Assembly: GCA_014218235.1 (NCBI GenBank)
Contig: JACBKR010000781.1
Location: forward strand, 835,001 to 899,000
Origin: Colocasia esculenta
Lineage: Eukaryota > Streptophyta > Magnoliopsida > Alismatales > Araceae
Reading direction: 5' to 3'
DNA length: 64,000 bases
Position numbers and translations under genes: made by a program. Of this stretch, positions 34,779-45,935 are shown piece after piece (the stretch's first letter is position 1; every line of letters begins with the position of its first letter). The notes below the pieces were generated by a model. The model had not been told where the DNA came from. It did no database searches and was given only the letters and a program-made list of their open reading frames with translations.

Positions 34779-35669
34779 CTTGTTGGCCCAACTAGCTTGG
34801 CAACTCGATAACCTAGAGGGGGGGTGAATGGGTTTTTCTGATTTCTAAAACAGAAACTTAAGAAAAAAATTATCACTTGAAAGTTTGGTTAGTTTAGTGT
34901 GATAAAGAGTAGTAGTGCGGAAGCAAATAAACAATCACACAAATGAGACAAGAAATTTATCCTGGTTCGGCCCTTCCCACATGGAAGTCCTACGTCCAGT
35001 CCCCAAGCAACCTCTTGAGATTTCACTAACCAAGGGTACAGTCCCCCTCAAGGACACTACAACACCCAGCATCCCAGCTGGTCTTCTTCTCTTTCCCAGG
35101 CAAGAAGGCAGCCCACTTCTTTTACAGGCTCAGAAGCAAACCTCCTGGAACAAACCCCAGTGCGGTTCTGCTATACACAAATCCTAGCTAGATTCTACAC
35201 TGTATACAGTCCTACATCTGGACAGAAATCTTTCTTAGAAAAGAAAGATCAAACTGAGAGCTATAACAAGATGAACACTAAGAACTAGCTCACAGTCAAG
35301 GACTCTCCCCCAAATTTACAATGAGCGCAAAGAGAGAACGAAGAGAGAGAAGAAAGCTTGAAGGAGGCTTGAATGCTTGAGACGTTTTTGATCGCTTCTT
35401 CTTTGGCTCAGGCTCCTTCTCTCTTTCTCTGAGTGTATGTGGAGTTTTGGTTCTTCACTGGATGTACACTCCTTGAATGATCTTCAGGAAGATTCTCTTT
35501 CTTTTCTTCAGTCATGCTTCATTTTTTATATGAGCGGCTTTTGAATAGATCCGTTGAAGAGATCCGTTGGAGTTCTAACCGTTGCTCATCTTCTCTTTAT
35601 TTGTCTTAATCAGACTTTAGTGGTCTTCGAGGTCTGTAAGCATAGAAGAGAGTGTTAGCATAAAAGAGT

Positions 35670-37329
35670 CACTACAAGAAATATAGGATATGTAGACGGC
35701 TGAAAATCGGAGCCGTCTACATAAAATAGCATTTGTATACGGTTTTTTCTAGCCGTCTACGAATATAAAAGCCGTCTACGTATGTCATATTCGTAGACGG
35801 TTAAAGGCAGGCGTCTATGTATATGTAAATTATATGTAAATTATATGTAAATTATTCAAAGAATATATTATCTATGTAAAATATCTATGTATAAATATCA
35901 TTTAAATATATAATTAAATATATATAGTTAGTATATATATATCTATGTATAAATATATAGTTTAGATATATATCTATATCCAACATATATATAGACATAA
36001 ATATCTATATATATATAGATATTTATATAATATATAAAGACATAAATATCTATGTAGGTATATATGTATATGTATATCTATGCATTTATATTTACACGCA
36101 TATCTATATGTAAATATTAATAGATTTGTACATCTTTATTTATAATTATTATTTAAATACTATTTAATTTTTACATTTATATTAATACATTAAAATTAAT
36201 ATTTTGAAATATATTTAATATTAATAGTTTTATTTATAAATTTGCATATTTTAAAATCTTAATAAAAAGTCGCCAAATCCCAAAAATATTCCCCCCTCCA
36301 GCGACGCCAAATCCCTTAAAATTTCCCCCCTCCCCCGGGCTCCCCTGGACGCCAAATCCTTTTAAATTTTCCCCCCGGGCGGCAAATACCCTAAGTTTTC
36401 CCCCCTCCCCCGGGCGCACTGCGTCGTCGCTGGTCCTGGAGCGGCGGCACCACCTCCACCGGCCATGGCCCCTTCCTCCCCTTCCCTTCGCCAAGCCATG
36501 GTTCTCCCCACCGGGGGCGACGACAACGAGGAGAAGGCGAGAAGAAGCCGTCACCGTCGCCGCATCTTCTCTCGCTTCTCCGGAGGTGCACCGCGCGCCG
36601 GAAGTGGCCATCGCCGGGTTCAACTACACGGGGTTGACGGTGGTGGGGAGGGTGGCAGTGGCGCTGGGGGAGGACGTTCGCAGTGGTGGCGGCGACCGCG
36701 GCGACAAAGGTGAGGCGAGGGAGGTGGCTGGGGAGGGGCGAGACAGGGCCAGCCGGGGGAGGACGTGGCGATAGGGGTGAGACCGCGGGAGCAGGCCGGG
36801 GGAGGACGCGGAGCGCAGCAGGGGCTAGACGAGGGCTGGCCGGGGCAGGGAGCTGCGGCAGTGGCCGGCCTGGGCAGGACGTGGCGGCAGGGGCCATACG
36901 GGGGTCGACCGGGGCAGAACGCGGCAGTGGCCGGCCTGGGCAGGACGCGGCGGCAGGGGCCGGCCGGGGGCCATGGGTGAGTAGCAGTGGGGGGAGGGGT
37001 GGCCGGGGTGGGCGCGCTTCGGACCAGTTCCTGGGTGGAGATGGCAGGCTCCGGCAGAGAAAGGGGAAGAGGAATTAGTTTTTTTTTTAAAACAAAAAAA
37101 TATATGTAGACGGCTGCAACAACCGTCTATTAATATTTTATATGTAGACGGCTATAATAGCCGTCTACATATAATACTTTTGTAGACGGTTCTAATTTAG
37201 CCGTCTACTTATCTTTTGTAGACGACTCTGTAGATGGCTCTAAAGCCGTCTAGAAAAGTATTTGTAGACAGTTAGGCCATTTTTGTAGACGATTTTGAGC
37301 CGTCTACGTATGCCCCTTTTCTGGTAGTG
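35670..37329. mobile_element. Non-autonomous CACTA (En/Spm) element, 1660 bp
   Basis: It begins CACTACAAGAAATATAGG and ends CTGGTAGTG, with the 3-bp target AGT at 35667-35669 and 37330-37332. Both ends carry clusters of GTAGACGGCT and AGCCGTCTAC, the subterminal repeats bound by CACTA transposases. The middle (about 36290-37075) is very GC-rich and unlike the rest. No transposase is encoded. It is inserted in the outer part of the copia 5' LTR, so it is younger than that element. Confidence 0.88.
36290..37075. other. GC-rich insert inside the CACTA element, possible captured gene DNA
   Basis: The stretch has open frames on both strands, with repeated CGGCCGGGGCAGGACGCGGC-like units around 36830-36970 on the + strand. 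On the - strand, repeated AAATCC and CCCCC segments occur near 36300-36410. No known domain is visible. It could be a shuffled gene fragment, as CACTA elements often carry, or simple GC-rich repeat. Confidence 0.4.
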
Positions 37330-37332
37330 AGT

Positions 37333-37631
37333 AGTTCTTGTACAGACCATCGAATAATTTTAGATGACAAAGACAAAACGAGGGCATTTAGTTGAGGTCT
37401 GCACTGAAGAGACCACGCATCAAGAGGGATTTGGGGATGTGCTTTGGGGGTTCACCCTTTGATACTTAAGTCAATAGTGGTGACAAGAACAAGCGGAAAG
37501 AGAAATGACTCAAAATTGTTCTTCATCAATAAAGAACATAAATTTGACTTGCAATTCTTACCTTCATCGAAAGACTCACCAGAGGTTTAATAGAGAACAC
37601 CCCTATGGGTCCATGTTGAGTGTGTTTGCCG
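37333..37631. other. Intergenic DNA between the CACTA element and the MITE
   Basis: No gene is seen. The sequence does not clearly continue the copia LTR found on the other side of the CACTA element. Confidence 0.4.
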
Positions 37632-37639
37632 ATGACGTG

Positions 37640-37777
37640 TAGGGGTGGACCTAGCAAGGGCCCCTTGATAAAAAAATTTATATTAAGTAGATAAATTTTC
37701 ACTATGAGTGACTCCACTGAAATCATATGGGTGCACTATTAAGATCCCAATGAAATAAAATTCTAGATCCGCCACTG
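37640..37777. mobile_element. hAT MITE (138 bp), relative of the CKX-promoter MITE
   Basis: The 8-bp target ATGACGTG is present exactly at 37632-37639 and 37778-37785. The right end is the reverse of CAGTGGCGGATCTAG, close to the CAGTGGCGGAGCC end at 22261. The left end, TAGGGGTGGACCTAG, is slightly worn. Confidence 0.75.
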
Positions 37778-37785
37778 ATGACGTG

Positions 37786-38197
37786 CCTTCGTAAGATGTC
37801 GGGTCCCACTTGGAGGTCCATACTAAATGTATGGAGGGCTAATGACGTCTTTTGGAGAAAAAAACCTACATGAAGCATGGCGTCGTTTCCTATAAGGCAA
37901 GATAATAATGGGGTGGATACTTGGTCTTAACCTCTCTTATCCTTTCTATCTTACTGGGTGCATGCTGACATCAACTCGTTGAGAGAACGGGGGTTGTCCT
38001 TGATACTCCCCCTAATGGGCTAAGGTGGGTTGAGTCTCCCCTACCGAGCCTCTGGGAGTCAGAAGTCTCTAGTCAGGGTTAACTGCTCTAACCTTAGTTA
38101 AGTGTTGGGCGGGGAGAGGGGTGTCAAGCCCTCAATCTTGATGTTTGCACCTTTCGAGGCTTCCCTCGGGAGTTATCTCCAATCTTGAGTTCGCCTC
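37786..38197. other. Intergenic DNA, left target flank of the large CACTA element
   Basis: This GC-average stretch has no recognised gene. Its last three bases, CTC, are repeated after the CACTA element at 45933-45935. Confidence 0.4.
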
Positions 38198-39227
38198 CAC
38201 TAGTAGAAAAATAGTAATAGAAGGCAATTTTTTTTTGCCTTTTAAAGTGTCAATATCTGCCTTCTATTCAATTAGAAGTCAGAAGTAAGGCGGATTTTAT
38301 TCTGCCTTCTGTTCCACTGTCTTCTATTCAAATAGAAGGCAGAATGTGTTTTTTAGAAGGCGAAATCTTTAAAAGGCGAAAGATGATAGTTATAGAAGGC
38401 AATTTATTTTCGCCATATAAACTCATGATAGAAGGCATTTGTTATACCTATTAGAAGACAAAAGTTTGTGCCCTCTATTATTGTTTAGAAGACGATAATT
38501 TCTGCCTTCTAAGATATACATAAAAGGTAGATATGGCAAAAAATTTTGCCTTCTAAATTGTCAAAATAGCTATTAGAAGGCAAAATATATGCCTTCTATA
38601 CTTACTTCAGAATACAAATTATTATCTTTTAAAAGTAGTATACTTCTCCATCTAACCTGTTATATGTATGATAGATACTCTTAATAAAATTTCATGAACA
38701 AAATTTAATCACAAATATAAATCTCTTCCAAACACTGAATCAAAATATTTCCTCTTGATAGAAGATTACAAACTTTAAAATGTATTGTCCAATGACAAAA
38801 ATACAAAGTCATAAGTCACAATGTGACAGCCTGTAAATGACATCCATATGGTTATGATAACATGCACTCGAAGTGCATTCACATACACATCTCCATTCAT
38901 AAATGACAAAAAAAGTGTTCACAACTATCTAAAGATAACAACCACATAATCTTCATAACTTTATAAGCATCCTTGATAATCTTCTCTTGACATTACCTAC
39001 AAAAAAGATCAAAAACTATTATTAGAAAGGCATTGAAAAAATTATTAAGGAATAAAAACAATTTATATAAACTTATAAATACTTCCAAGGGCATGAGTGA
39101 TCATGTAGTTATACCAACATATCTCTTAGTTAATCATTCCTCTCAAGCAACTGAAATGAAATTTAATTATAAAAAATGAGAAAAATAATATACAAGAAAT
39201 AAGGTATAAATTTTGTAAATAAAAATA

Positions 39228-40177
39228 CTAAGAACTTACAAGATTTTTATTCCAAGGAATAGACTTTCCTTCACATTGTCTTATTGTTTTTCGCAAGTTT
39301 GTAGGCAACCTCATGTTAGAACATAAGGCTTTAATCACATGAACTTCATAATATTCATCACCTAAAAGTTGTCCATCAACTTTCTTTTTTGGATCCTTGC
39401 TAATTATTTTTCCTTCCGCCACACGTGTAGAAGTAAAACCAAGTAAATAGCATTTCTGAAATTCTCTTTATAAAATATCAAAAAAATATATTAATTATAG
39501 AAAATAATAACAAACATTTCAAAACACACATAATTCCAATATTGGCCTAAATTCATCCATTGCAGTATTGCTTTTTCACCTTTGCAGTATCACTTTTCCA
39601 ATGTTGGACTAAATTCTTCCATTGTTCCTCCACTATAAATTGGTGCGGGCATGGATTGTCTCCATCAGGATTGAAATATTCCTTCTTTAATCTTTCATTG
39701 TAATCTTTCCACTTCTTAGATAGTGACGCAACTACATAATTCTCATGGCAATCTTCAAGTTCATACTTCGACTACAAAAAAAACAGTAAATATGTTAGTA
39801 TTTTCAGATGTAAATTACTATGAAAAAAAATTAGATGTAATGTAAATTACCTTCACTAATTCCAAACATTCATTGATATTGTGTTCTTGCATGTATCTCC
39901 AATCAAACACATCAATAGGCAACAAATCACCATTGCGAGCCATACTACCTAAAAAATGTGCAAATCCAATAGCATTTGTACCAATCGGTCTATTTAGCTC
40001 ATCAAACTCAAGTTTAAGATGTTGTCCAGGTGGCATATTGTATATGTTCATTTTTCTTGTTGGACCACGAGTTCTCTTTCTTAAAGATGGAGTGTCTGTT
40101 TGCTTTGGAGGAGGGGAATTTCCATCATTCATGCTTGAAGGAGTGTGTGATGTATTTCCAACTTGGGGTTGTGACAT
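39228..40177 (-). pseudogene. Second CACTA protein, Transposase_24 (Ptta/En/Spm) type
   Basis: It begins MSQPQVGNTS, with a serine/proline-rich start, then RGPTRKMNIYNMPPGQ at about residues 34-50 and a region matching the plant Ptta/En/Spm transposase family. A donor-like GTAATT follows ECLELVK near 39850. The frame resumes at about 39773 with SKYELEDCHENYVV and WKDYNERLK, and a WKNLVQHW-type motif lies near 39600. The last piece (39422-39228) reads GKIISKDPKKK. Introns were placed by eye, so some gaps may be damage. In En/Spm this gene's product binds the subterminal repeats. Confidence 0.6.
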
Positions 40178-40337
40178 TTATAATGCAGAATTAGAGTCAC
40201 TCATAAAATTGATTTGATGTTGTTGTTCACGAATTGCAATCTCTTTAGCTTTCCTACGAGTGACTCTATTTGTATCCATCACTTCAAAAATCTGCACATA
40301 GAAATTAAGAAAAATCAAGCATACCAATCAAGTTCTA

Positions 40338-43300
40338 TTATATTACATAGAGATTCAAAAGAACTAAACACAAAGATGAAAAAGATAATCCATACCAATC
40401 AAGTTCTATAGCATCTACATCCTTTCTTGAAATATCCATTTCTTCAATTTCAGCTAAAATATTTTCTATTACATTCTCCTCATGTGTAGTGCTTTGAAGT
40501 AAAGTTTCAACCATATCATCACTTCTTTTATCTCCCATTGCATATGTATCTCGTGGCTTTGTCATCACAACTACATGCCAAGGTTTTTCACGTAGATTGC
40601 TTATATAAAAACTTGTTGTGCTTGAGAAGCGCAGGACAAAAGGCTCTTCAGTATGTAGAAGACAATTAGGATTCACGAGAGTAAATCCATGTTTATCCAC
40701 CTTCAACCCATCTTTATGAAAAATGTTTATCCAATCACACTTGAACAAAACAATAGCAAACTGTCCATAATAATCCAAACGTATCATATCCTTGACATTC
40801 CATAATAAGACACCATTTCTTGATCTGGAGTTTGTGCTGCTACAAGAATTCCACTATTTGACATTTTCCTCTATTGTCTCTCTCTTTAGTATGAAATCTT
40901 ATTCCATTAATGTCAAAACCAGTATAACATCGAACTTTATTAGATGGTCCCTTTGCTAACCATCTAAGCATTTTTGATCTTTGCGCTCGTCCAAGATATC
41001 ACAAATCATATACCTACAGAAAGGAATAGAAAATGATATTCATGTATAGATATAAACTTAAATTATATATAGCCGGGAGAAGTAACTTACATGATGTTTA
41101 AACCATCATGGAAACTCCTTGAAATGAATGCCATCAATGTCTTTTGATGTAGCACCAACAATTTTTTCTTTCAACTCATTGACATGTTTTCTATGTAAAT
41201 GCGAATGTTGCGACTTCAATATCAAAAATAATATTGATAATGTAAGAAGACTCTAATAATCAACTAAATTACTTACTCAATATATGGTTTCAATGCATCA
41301 CAGTTAAACAACACATATCTGATAGCTTGTTGCATCGTTGGATCTAAATCCCTCCAACTCCCTCCTTTAAGAGGGTGACCATCACAGAAAAATATTTCAA
41401 ATCCAGGGACTATAATTTGATCATTACCACCATCTTGAATTGCCACATTCTTAACAATTCCTTCATTATTGTCATTTAATATCTTGAGCAAAAATTCATG
41501 CACTCTTTTGCTAAATAACCTTCAGCAATCGATGCCTCCACATATCTTCTATTACGAACATATGACTTCAACGTCATAAGAAACCTACATGAAAATAACT
41601 TATATTATAGTATCTTCATTGTGATTGATTTAAAAGTATTAGCACTATGAAAAAGAGAAATTCATACCTCTCAACAAAGTACATCCATCGATATTGAACT
41701 GGGCCGCCTAACTTGGCCTCTTCTGCTAAGTGAACTACTAGATGCACCATCACATCAAAGAAAGATGGTGGAAAAAAATTTTCCATGTTACAAAGCACTT
41801 CTGCTATATCTGAATCCATTTTATGTAATGTGTCAATATCAAGTTCTTTCGAACAAAGATTTCTAAAATATGATGACAAACCAGTGAGAGTGGAAATGAC
41901 AAGTGCTGGCAGAACTTTTCGAAGAGCGATTGGAAGTAGTTGTTGCAACAAGATATGACAGTCATGACTTTTCAGTCCAATAATTTTTCTCCCTTCAACT
42001 TGTACACATTGAGAGATATTCGAAGCATATCCTCTGGGAACCTTTACAGCTTTTAACACCTGAAGAAAGTCAACTTTCTCTTCCTTTGACATTGTGAAAG
42101 AAGCAGCAGGCAGACACAATTTATTGGTTGCACTATTCACATATGGGTAGAGTGATGATCTTATCATCATTTCTTGTAAATCAAGACGAGCATTGTAATT
42201 GTCTTTTGATCTGCCCTCAGCATCTAAAAAAGTATATATCAAACTCTCACATACATTCTTTTCAATGTGCATCACATCCAAATTATGACGCAATCCTATG
42301 GTTTTCCAATATGGCATTGAAAGAAGATACTCTCCTCCTCCATCATGTCTTGTATGTGTTGACCTCTAGATTTTCTTTTTTGTCCAACTGTTTGCTTGAA
42401 CAAATTCAGTTGTTCCATCACATCAACACCTGATAATCTTTTAGGTCTTTCTCTTAATTCATTTTTTCCATCAAAAGCAGAATATTGCATGCGAAATTTA
42501 TGATTTGCTTTAAGAAATCGTCGTTGATGGATATAGCAATGTTTACTAGAATGCTTCAACCATTGCCCTTCAGTCTCATCATTACACACAGGACATGCTT
42601 TCTCACCTTTAGTGCTCCATCCAGATAAATATGCATACCCAGGAAAGTCATTAATGGTCCACAATATAATAGCTTGCATCCTAAATGATTGTTTTCTAGC
42701 AGCATCATAAGTTTCTACACCTTCATGCCATAATAATTTCAGTTCATGAATAAGAGGCTGAAGATACACATCGATTTTCATTCCTGGTGACTTTGGACCA
42801 GGTATGATAGAAGATAAAATCAAGTTGGATTCTTTCATACACATCCACGGTGGCAAGTTATATGGTATTAAAACAACAGGCCATATACTGTAAGTACTTG
42901 ATAATGATCTAAATGGATTAAATCCATCACTTGCCAAACCAAGTCTCACATTTCGAATCTATGATGAAAATGATGTATGCTCATGATCAAAATGTTGCCA
43001 AACTATAGAGTCAGCTGGATGTCGTAATCTTCCATCATGTTTTGTGCGACCTTCTGCATGCCATGTCATAAAGGAGGCTATTTTTGTAGACATATATAAC
43101 CATTGTAATCTTGGTATTAAAGGAAAATAATGCAATGTCTTTTTTGCTATTTTTTTCCCTTTGTTCATGTCCCATCTATCTGAACCACAGGTTGCACACT
43201 TATGTAAATCATCAGTTTTTGTTCCATCCCAAAACAACATACAATCATTTTCACATGCATCTATTTTTTCATAATCAAGTCCAAGATCTTTTATCATCTT

Positions 43301-43867
43301 TCTTGTTTGATAAAAAGTCTCAGGTATTTCATTAGGATCTGGAAATGCATCCCTTAATAATTCCAATAGTGCAGTCACAGATGTATCAGACCACCTATAA
43401 AGGGATTTTATGTTAAACAACTTAACAAGAAAGGAGAGTTTGCTATATTTCTTACAACCTGCATATAACTCCTTTTCAGCATTTTGCAGCAACTTATAAA
43501 ATTTTTCAGCATCAATGCCAATTTGTTGATCCATCTCTTCCACATGCATCAATGGAACACCAAAAGCATCATGAATCATCCCATGCATATCATCATCAAC
43601 TTATTACTTGATGAGCAACATCATTATGCTGCATTATTCTTTTTTCTCCATGAAATGTCCATATAGTGTATGACAACATCATACCTTTGAATAGTAAATG
43701 TTCAGCAACTTCCTTTGGAGATAATAATGCAAGATTGCAACACTTGATACATGGACATCTAATGACCTATTTGGTTTTGCATTTGCTATGGCAACTTTTA
43801 AGAATTCAGCCACTCCACTTAAATATCTGGACTATTCCGAGACTTACCTATCCAACTTTTATCCATC
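40338..43867 (-). pseudogene. TNP2-type CACTA transposase, lightly broken
   Basis: The protein would cut and move CACTA elements. It starts MDKSWIGKSR at 43867, the Transposase-associated domain, which already has stops. From 43588 to 42296 lies the Transposase_21 (tnp2) core with CATCGSDRWD, RLRHPADS, LGLASDGFNPF and CPVCND. An in-frame TAG stands at about 42959-42961. A one-base frameshift near 42310 precedes RHNLDVMHIEKNVCES and the DUF4218 domain, ending YRWMYFVER near 41616. A GTATGA donor there and a resumed frame RFLMTLKSYVRNRR (from about 41586) suggest an intron. Further pieces (41503-41273 and 40787-40338, DUF4216-like FKCDW) complete the order expected for TNP2. Without repair it cannot be translated whole. 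Confidence 0.8.
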
Positions 43868-45130
43868 TTAAGATTTAGACCTGAATATAAACAATTACAT
43901 ATTGTTACTTATATATGAAAATTTTGTAGCTAATTTTATAAACTTTTATAAGAAATGAGCCACCACCCAGACTCGCTAGAGCACATACCTTTGTGAGATT
44001 ACGTGGCCTCAACTTTGGCTGGTAATTGAGTGACAGTCACAATCTGATAAAAGTTGCACACAACTCACATCTTTTGGCAAATACCTAAAATAAATCATGA
44101 CAGAGCAAACGATAGATGTTAGTAAAGTGACTATCATCTTTCATTGTTTCAAAAAAAATTTGCCAAAAATTTTTGCATCCAAATACCACTGTTAATCTAA
44201 ATAACATATATATAATCGAGTTTTAAAGAAGTAAGGAAAGCAACATGAATGTCAAGGTTAGTCAAACCAACATGCACATAAATTTTTTTGTTTAAAACTT
44301 AACAAGAAACTGTGCATATCATGTATGTCACCTGTTTATTTTGAATTTAATCAAAGTCAAACAAAAATTACCCAACTTTCATATAACTGAGTTTAACCAT
44401 CATGCATGAAACCTTCTATTAACATAATGGTCAAAACCGTTCTTTTTTTGGGTTAGAAGAAAACAACATCAAAGTTTAAATAAATATTTGATTATTTGTA
44501 AAACTCCAACAAATCTACAAGATTAATAATTGTTATCAATATTGATGCTACAAGATATCTTAAAACAAGTTCTTACTTCACAAAAGATGGTATAGACTAA
44601 AATTAACAATAAAATCTAAGTTATGTAAATCTTTAGAAGTAGATTTCATGATACAATCACATTAAGAGTGCAGTCCAAATTTAAAGACAATAGTAAGAAC
44701 TTCTTTTTTAGGTCTGAAGAGAACTTTTAAAAATAATTTTTTACAAACACCAACAGATCAAGGGACCTTATGCAATATGACCGAATACAAAATTCTGGGT
44801 TGAATAGAAATATGAAGATTTTTTTTTCTATCTTTTGACTGGAAGGATGAGAGATACACACCATAGAGGGGGACGGGTTGGGTGGGGCTAGAGAGAGAAA
44901 AAGAGAGAGAGAGAGGTGTTGCGGTCAAATTTTTATAGGGTTTTTTTGTTGGAACAAAAGTCCAACAGGAGAGGTTAAATAATTTTTGTTGGAACAAAAA
45001 TTTGGAGAAAAACGCAGGAGCACATGGCATAAGAGAGTTTAAAATAGTTTTATTGGAGCAAAAGTTTAGAGCACATGGTATAAGAGAGTTTAAAATAAAT
45101 TTTATTGGAGCAAGAACACATGGCGCATGA

Positions 45131-45405
45131 GAGAACACATCACACATGAGATTTTAAAATAATTTTTCTTAAAACAAAAGTGCAGTACATAATGGATACT
45201 TTTTTTGTTTGAGAACCAACTTTTATCCGTTGCAGGAGAGAGAGAAAACAGTGGGCAAGAGCATATGGCGCATGACAGAACACATTACACATGAGATTTT
45301 AAAATAATTTTTCTTAGAACAAAAGTACAGGTACGTAATGCAGACATTTTTTTGTTTGAGAACCAACCTTTATCCGTTGCAGTAGAGAAAGAAAACAGTA
45401 GGAGA
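45131..45405 (-). repeat. Direct duplication of about 145 bp in the CACTA 5' region
   Basis: AGAACACATCACACATGAG at 45132 recurs as AGAACACATTACACATGAG at 45277. Both copies continue through a TTTTTGTTTGAGAACCAAC segment and TTTATCCGTTGCAG. The position is upstream of the transposase, where promoters lie. Confidence 0.7.
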
Positions 45406-45935
45406 TAAAGTTGCTGCAGATCGGTTTGTGAAATCACTGGAGATGGGTTCCCTTGGAATCGGTGGGCTACTACTGCAGCATCCCACGCATGGCGACTCTT
45501 CCGGCGGAGGGGTTGCGGGCCTGCGCGCGGCGTGGAAAAGAAGAAGCAGCAGAAAGTTTTGTGCTATTGGAAAAAAAGAGGAAAGAGAGAGAGAGGTCTT
45601 CGCGTAAGGAGGGAAATTAGAGATTATTAGGGAGGGAATATTTTAAGCAAATTTAGTGAATAAAAGGCAAAATTTTATTATTACCTTTTATTATTAAATT
45701 TTATAAGATATCATTTAAGAAAGTATCTTTAACATAATATATTTCATATCAATAGAAGACAAATTTTTATTTAGCCTTTTAATATTTGAAATATAAGTCA
45801 CAATTCATTTTCTACCTTTATAATTGAACAGTTTATAAGGCAAAAAAATATCTGCCTTCTAATCTGTTGATAATAAGACTGTTAAATTTCTGCCCTTTTT
45901 TTTCGCCTTTTATGTCTACTTTTTTAGTAGTGCTC

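Larger units (their letters stand above)
31596..35669 (-). mobile_element. Deleted SIRE/Maximus-type Ty1/copia element
   Basis: On the - strand the element runs 5' LTR (35669 to 34781, ending GGGCCAACA), primer-binding site TGGTATCAAAGCGGG (34778-34764), broken gag (34717-32960), polypurine tract CAAAAAGGGGAAGA (about 32482-32469) and 3' LTR starting TGTTGAACC at 32467. About 105 bp around 31596-31700 repeat at 35563-35668, as LTR pairs should. Protease, integrase and reverse transcriptase are missing between 32960 and 32483, so it is a deletion derivative with gag only. The outer end of the 5' LTR is interrupted by a CACTA insertion, and the 3' LTR appears cut off near 31596. Confidence 0.75.
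38198..45932 (-). mobile_element. CACTA (En/Spm) transposon with transposase genes, 7735 bp
   Basis: The ends are CACTAGTAGAAAAATAG and the reverse of CACTACTAAAAAAGTAG, flanked by the 3-bp target CTC (38195-38197 and 45933-45935). Both ends carry many copies of TAGAAGGCAAA and TTGCCTTCTA. Genes run on the - strand: a TNP2-type transposase first, then a Transposase_24-like protein. The 5' end (right side) contains a roughly 145-bp direct duplication (45131 and 45276). The coding part has few breaks, so it is a fairly young autonomous-type copy that probably no longer works. Confidence 0.9.

Noticed and set aside
36391..37078. Several overlapping GC-rich open frames on both strands
   Set aside because: They sit inside a non-autonomous CACTA element, are repetitive in Gly/Arg/Ala, and show no domain. 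They are kept only as possible captured DNA.
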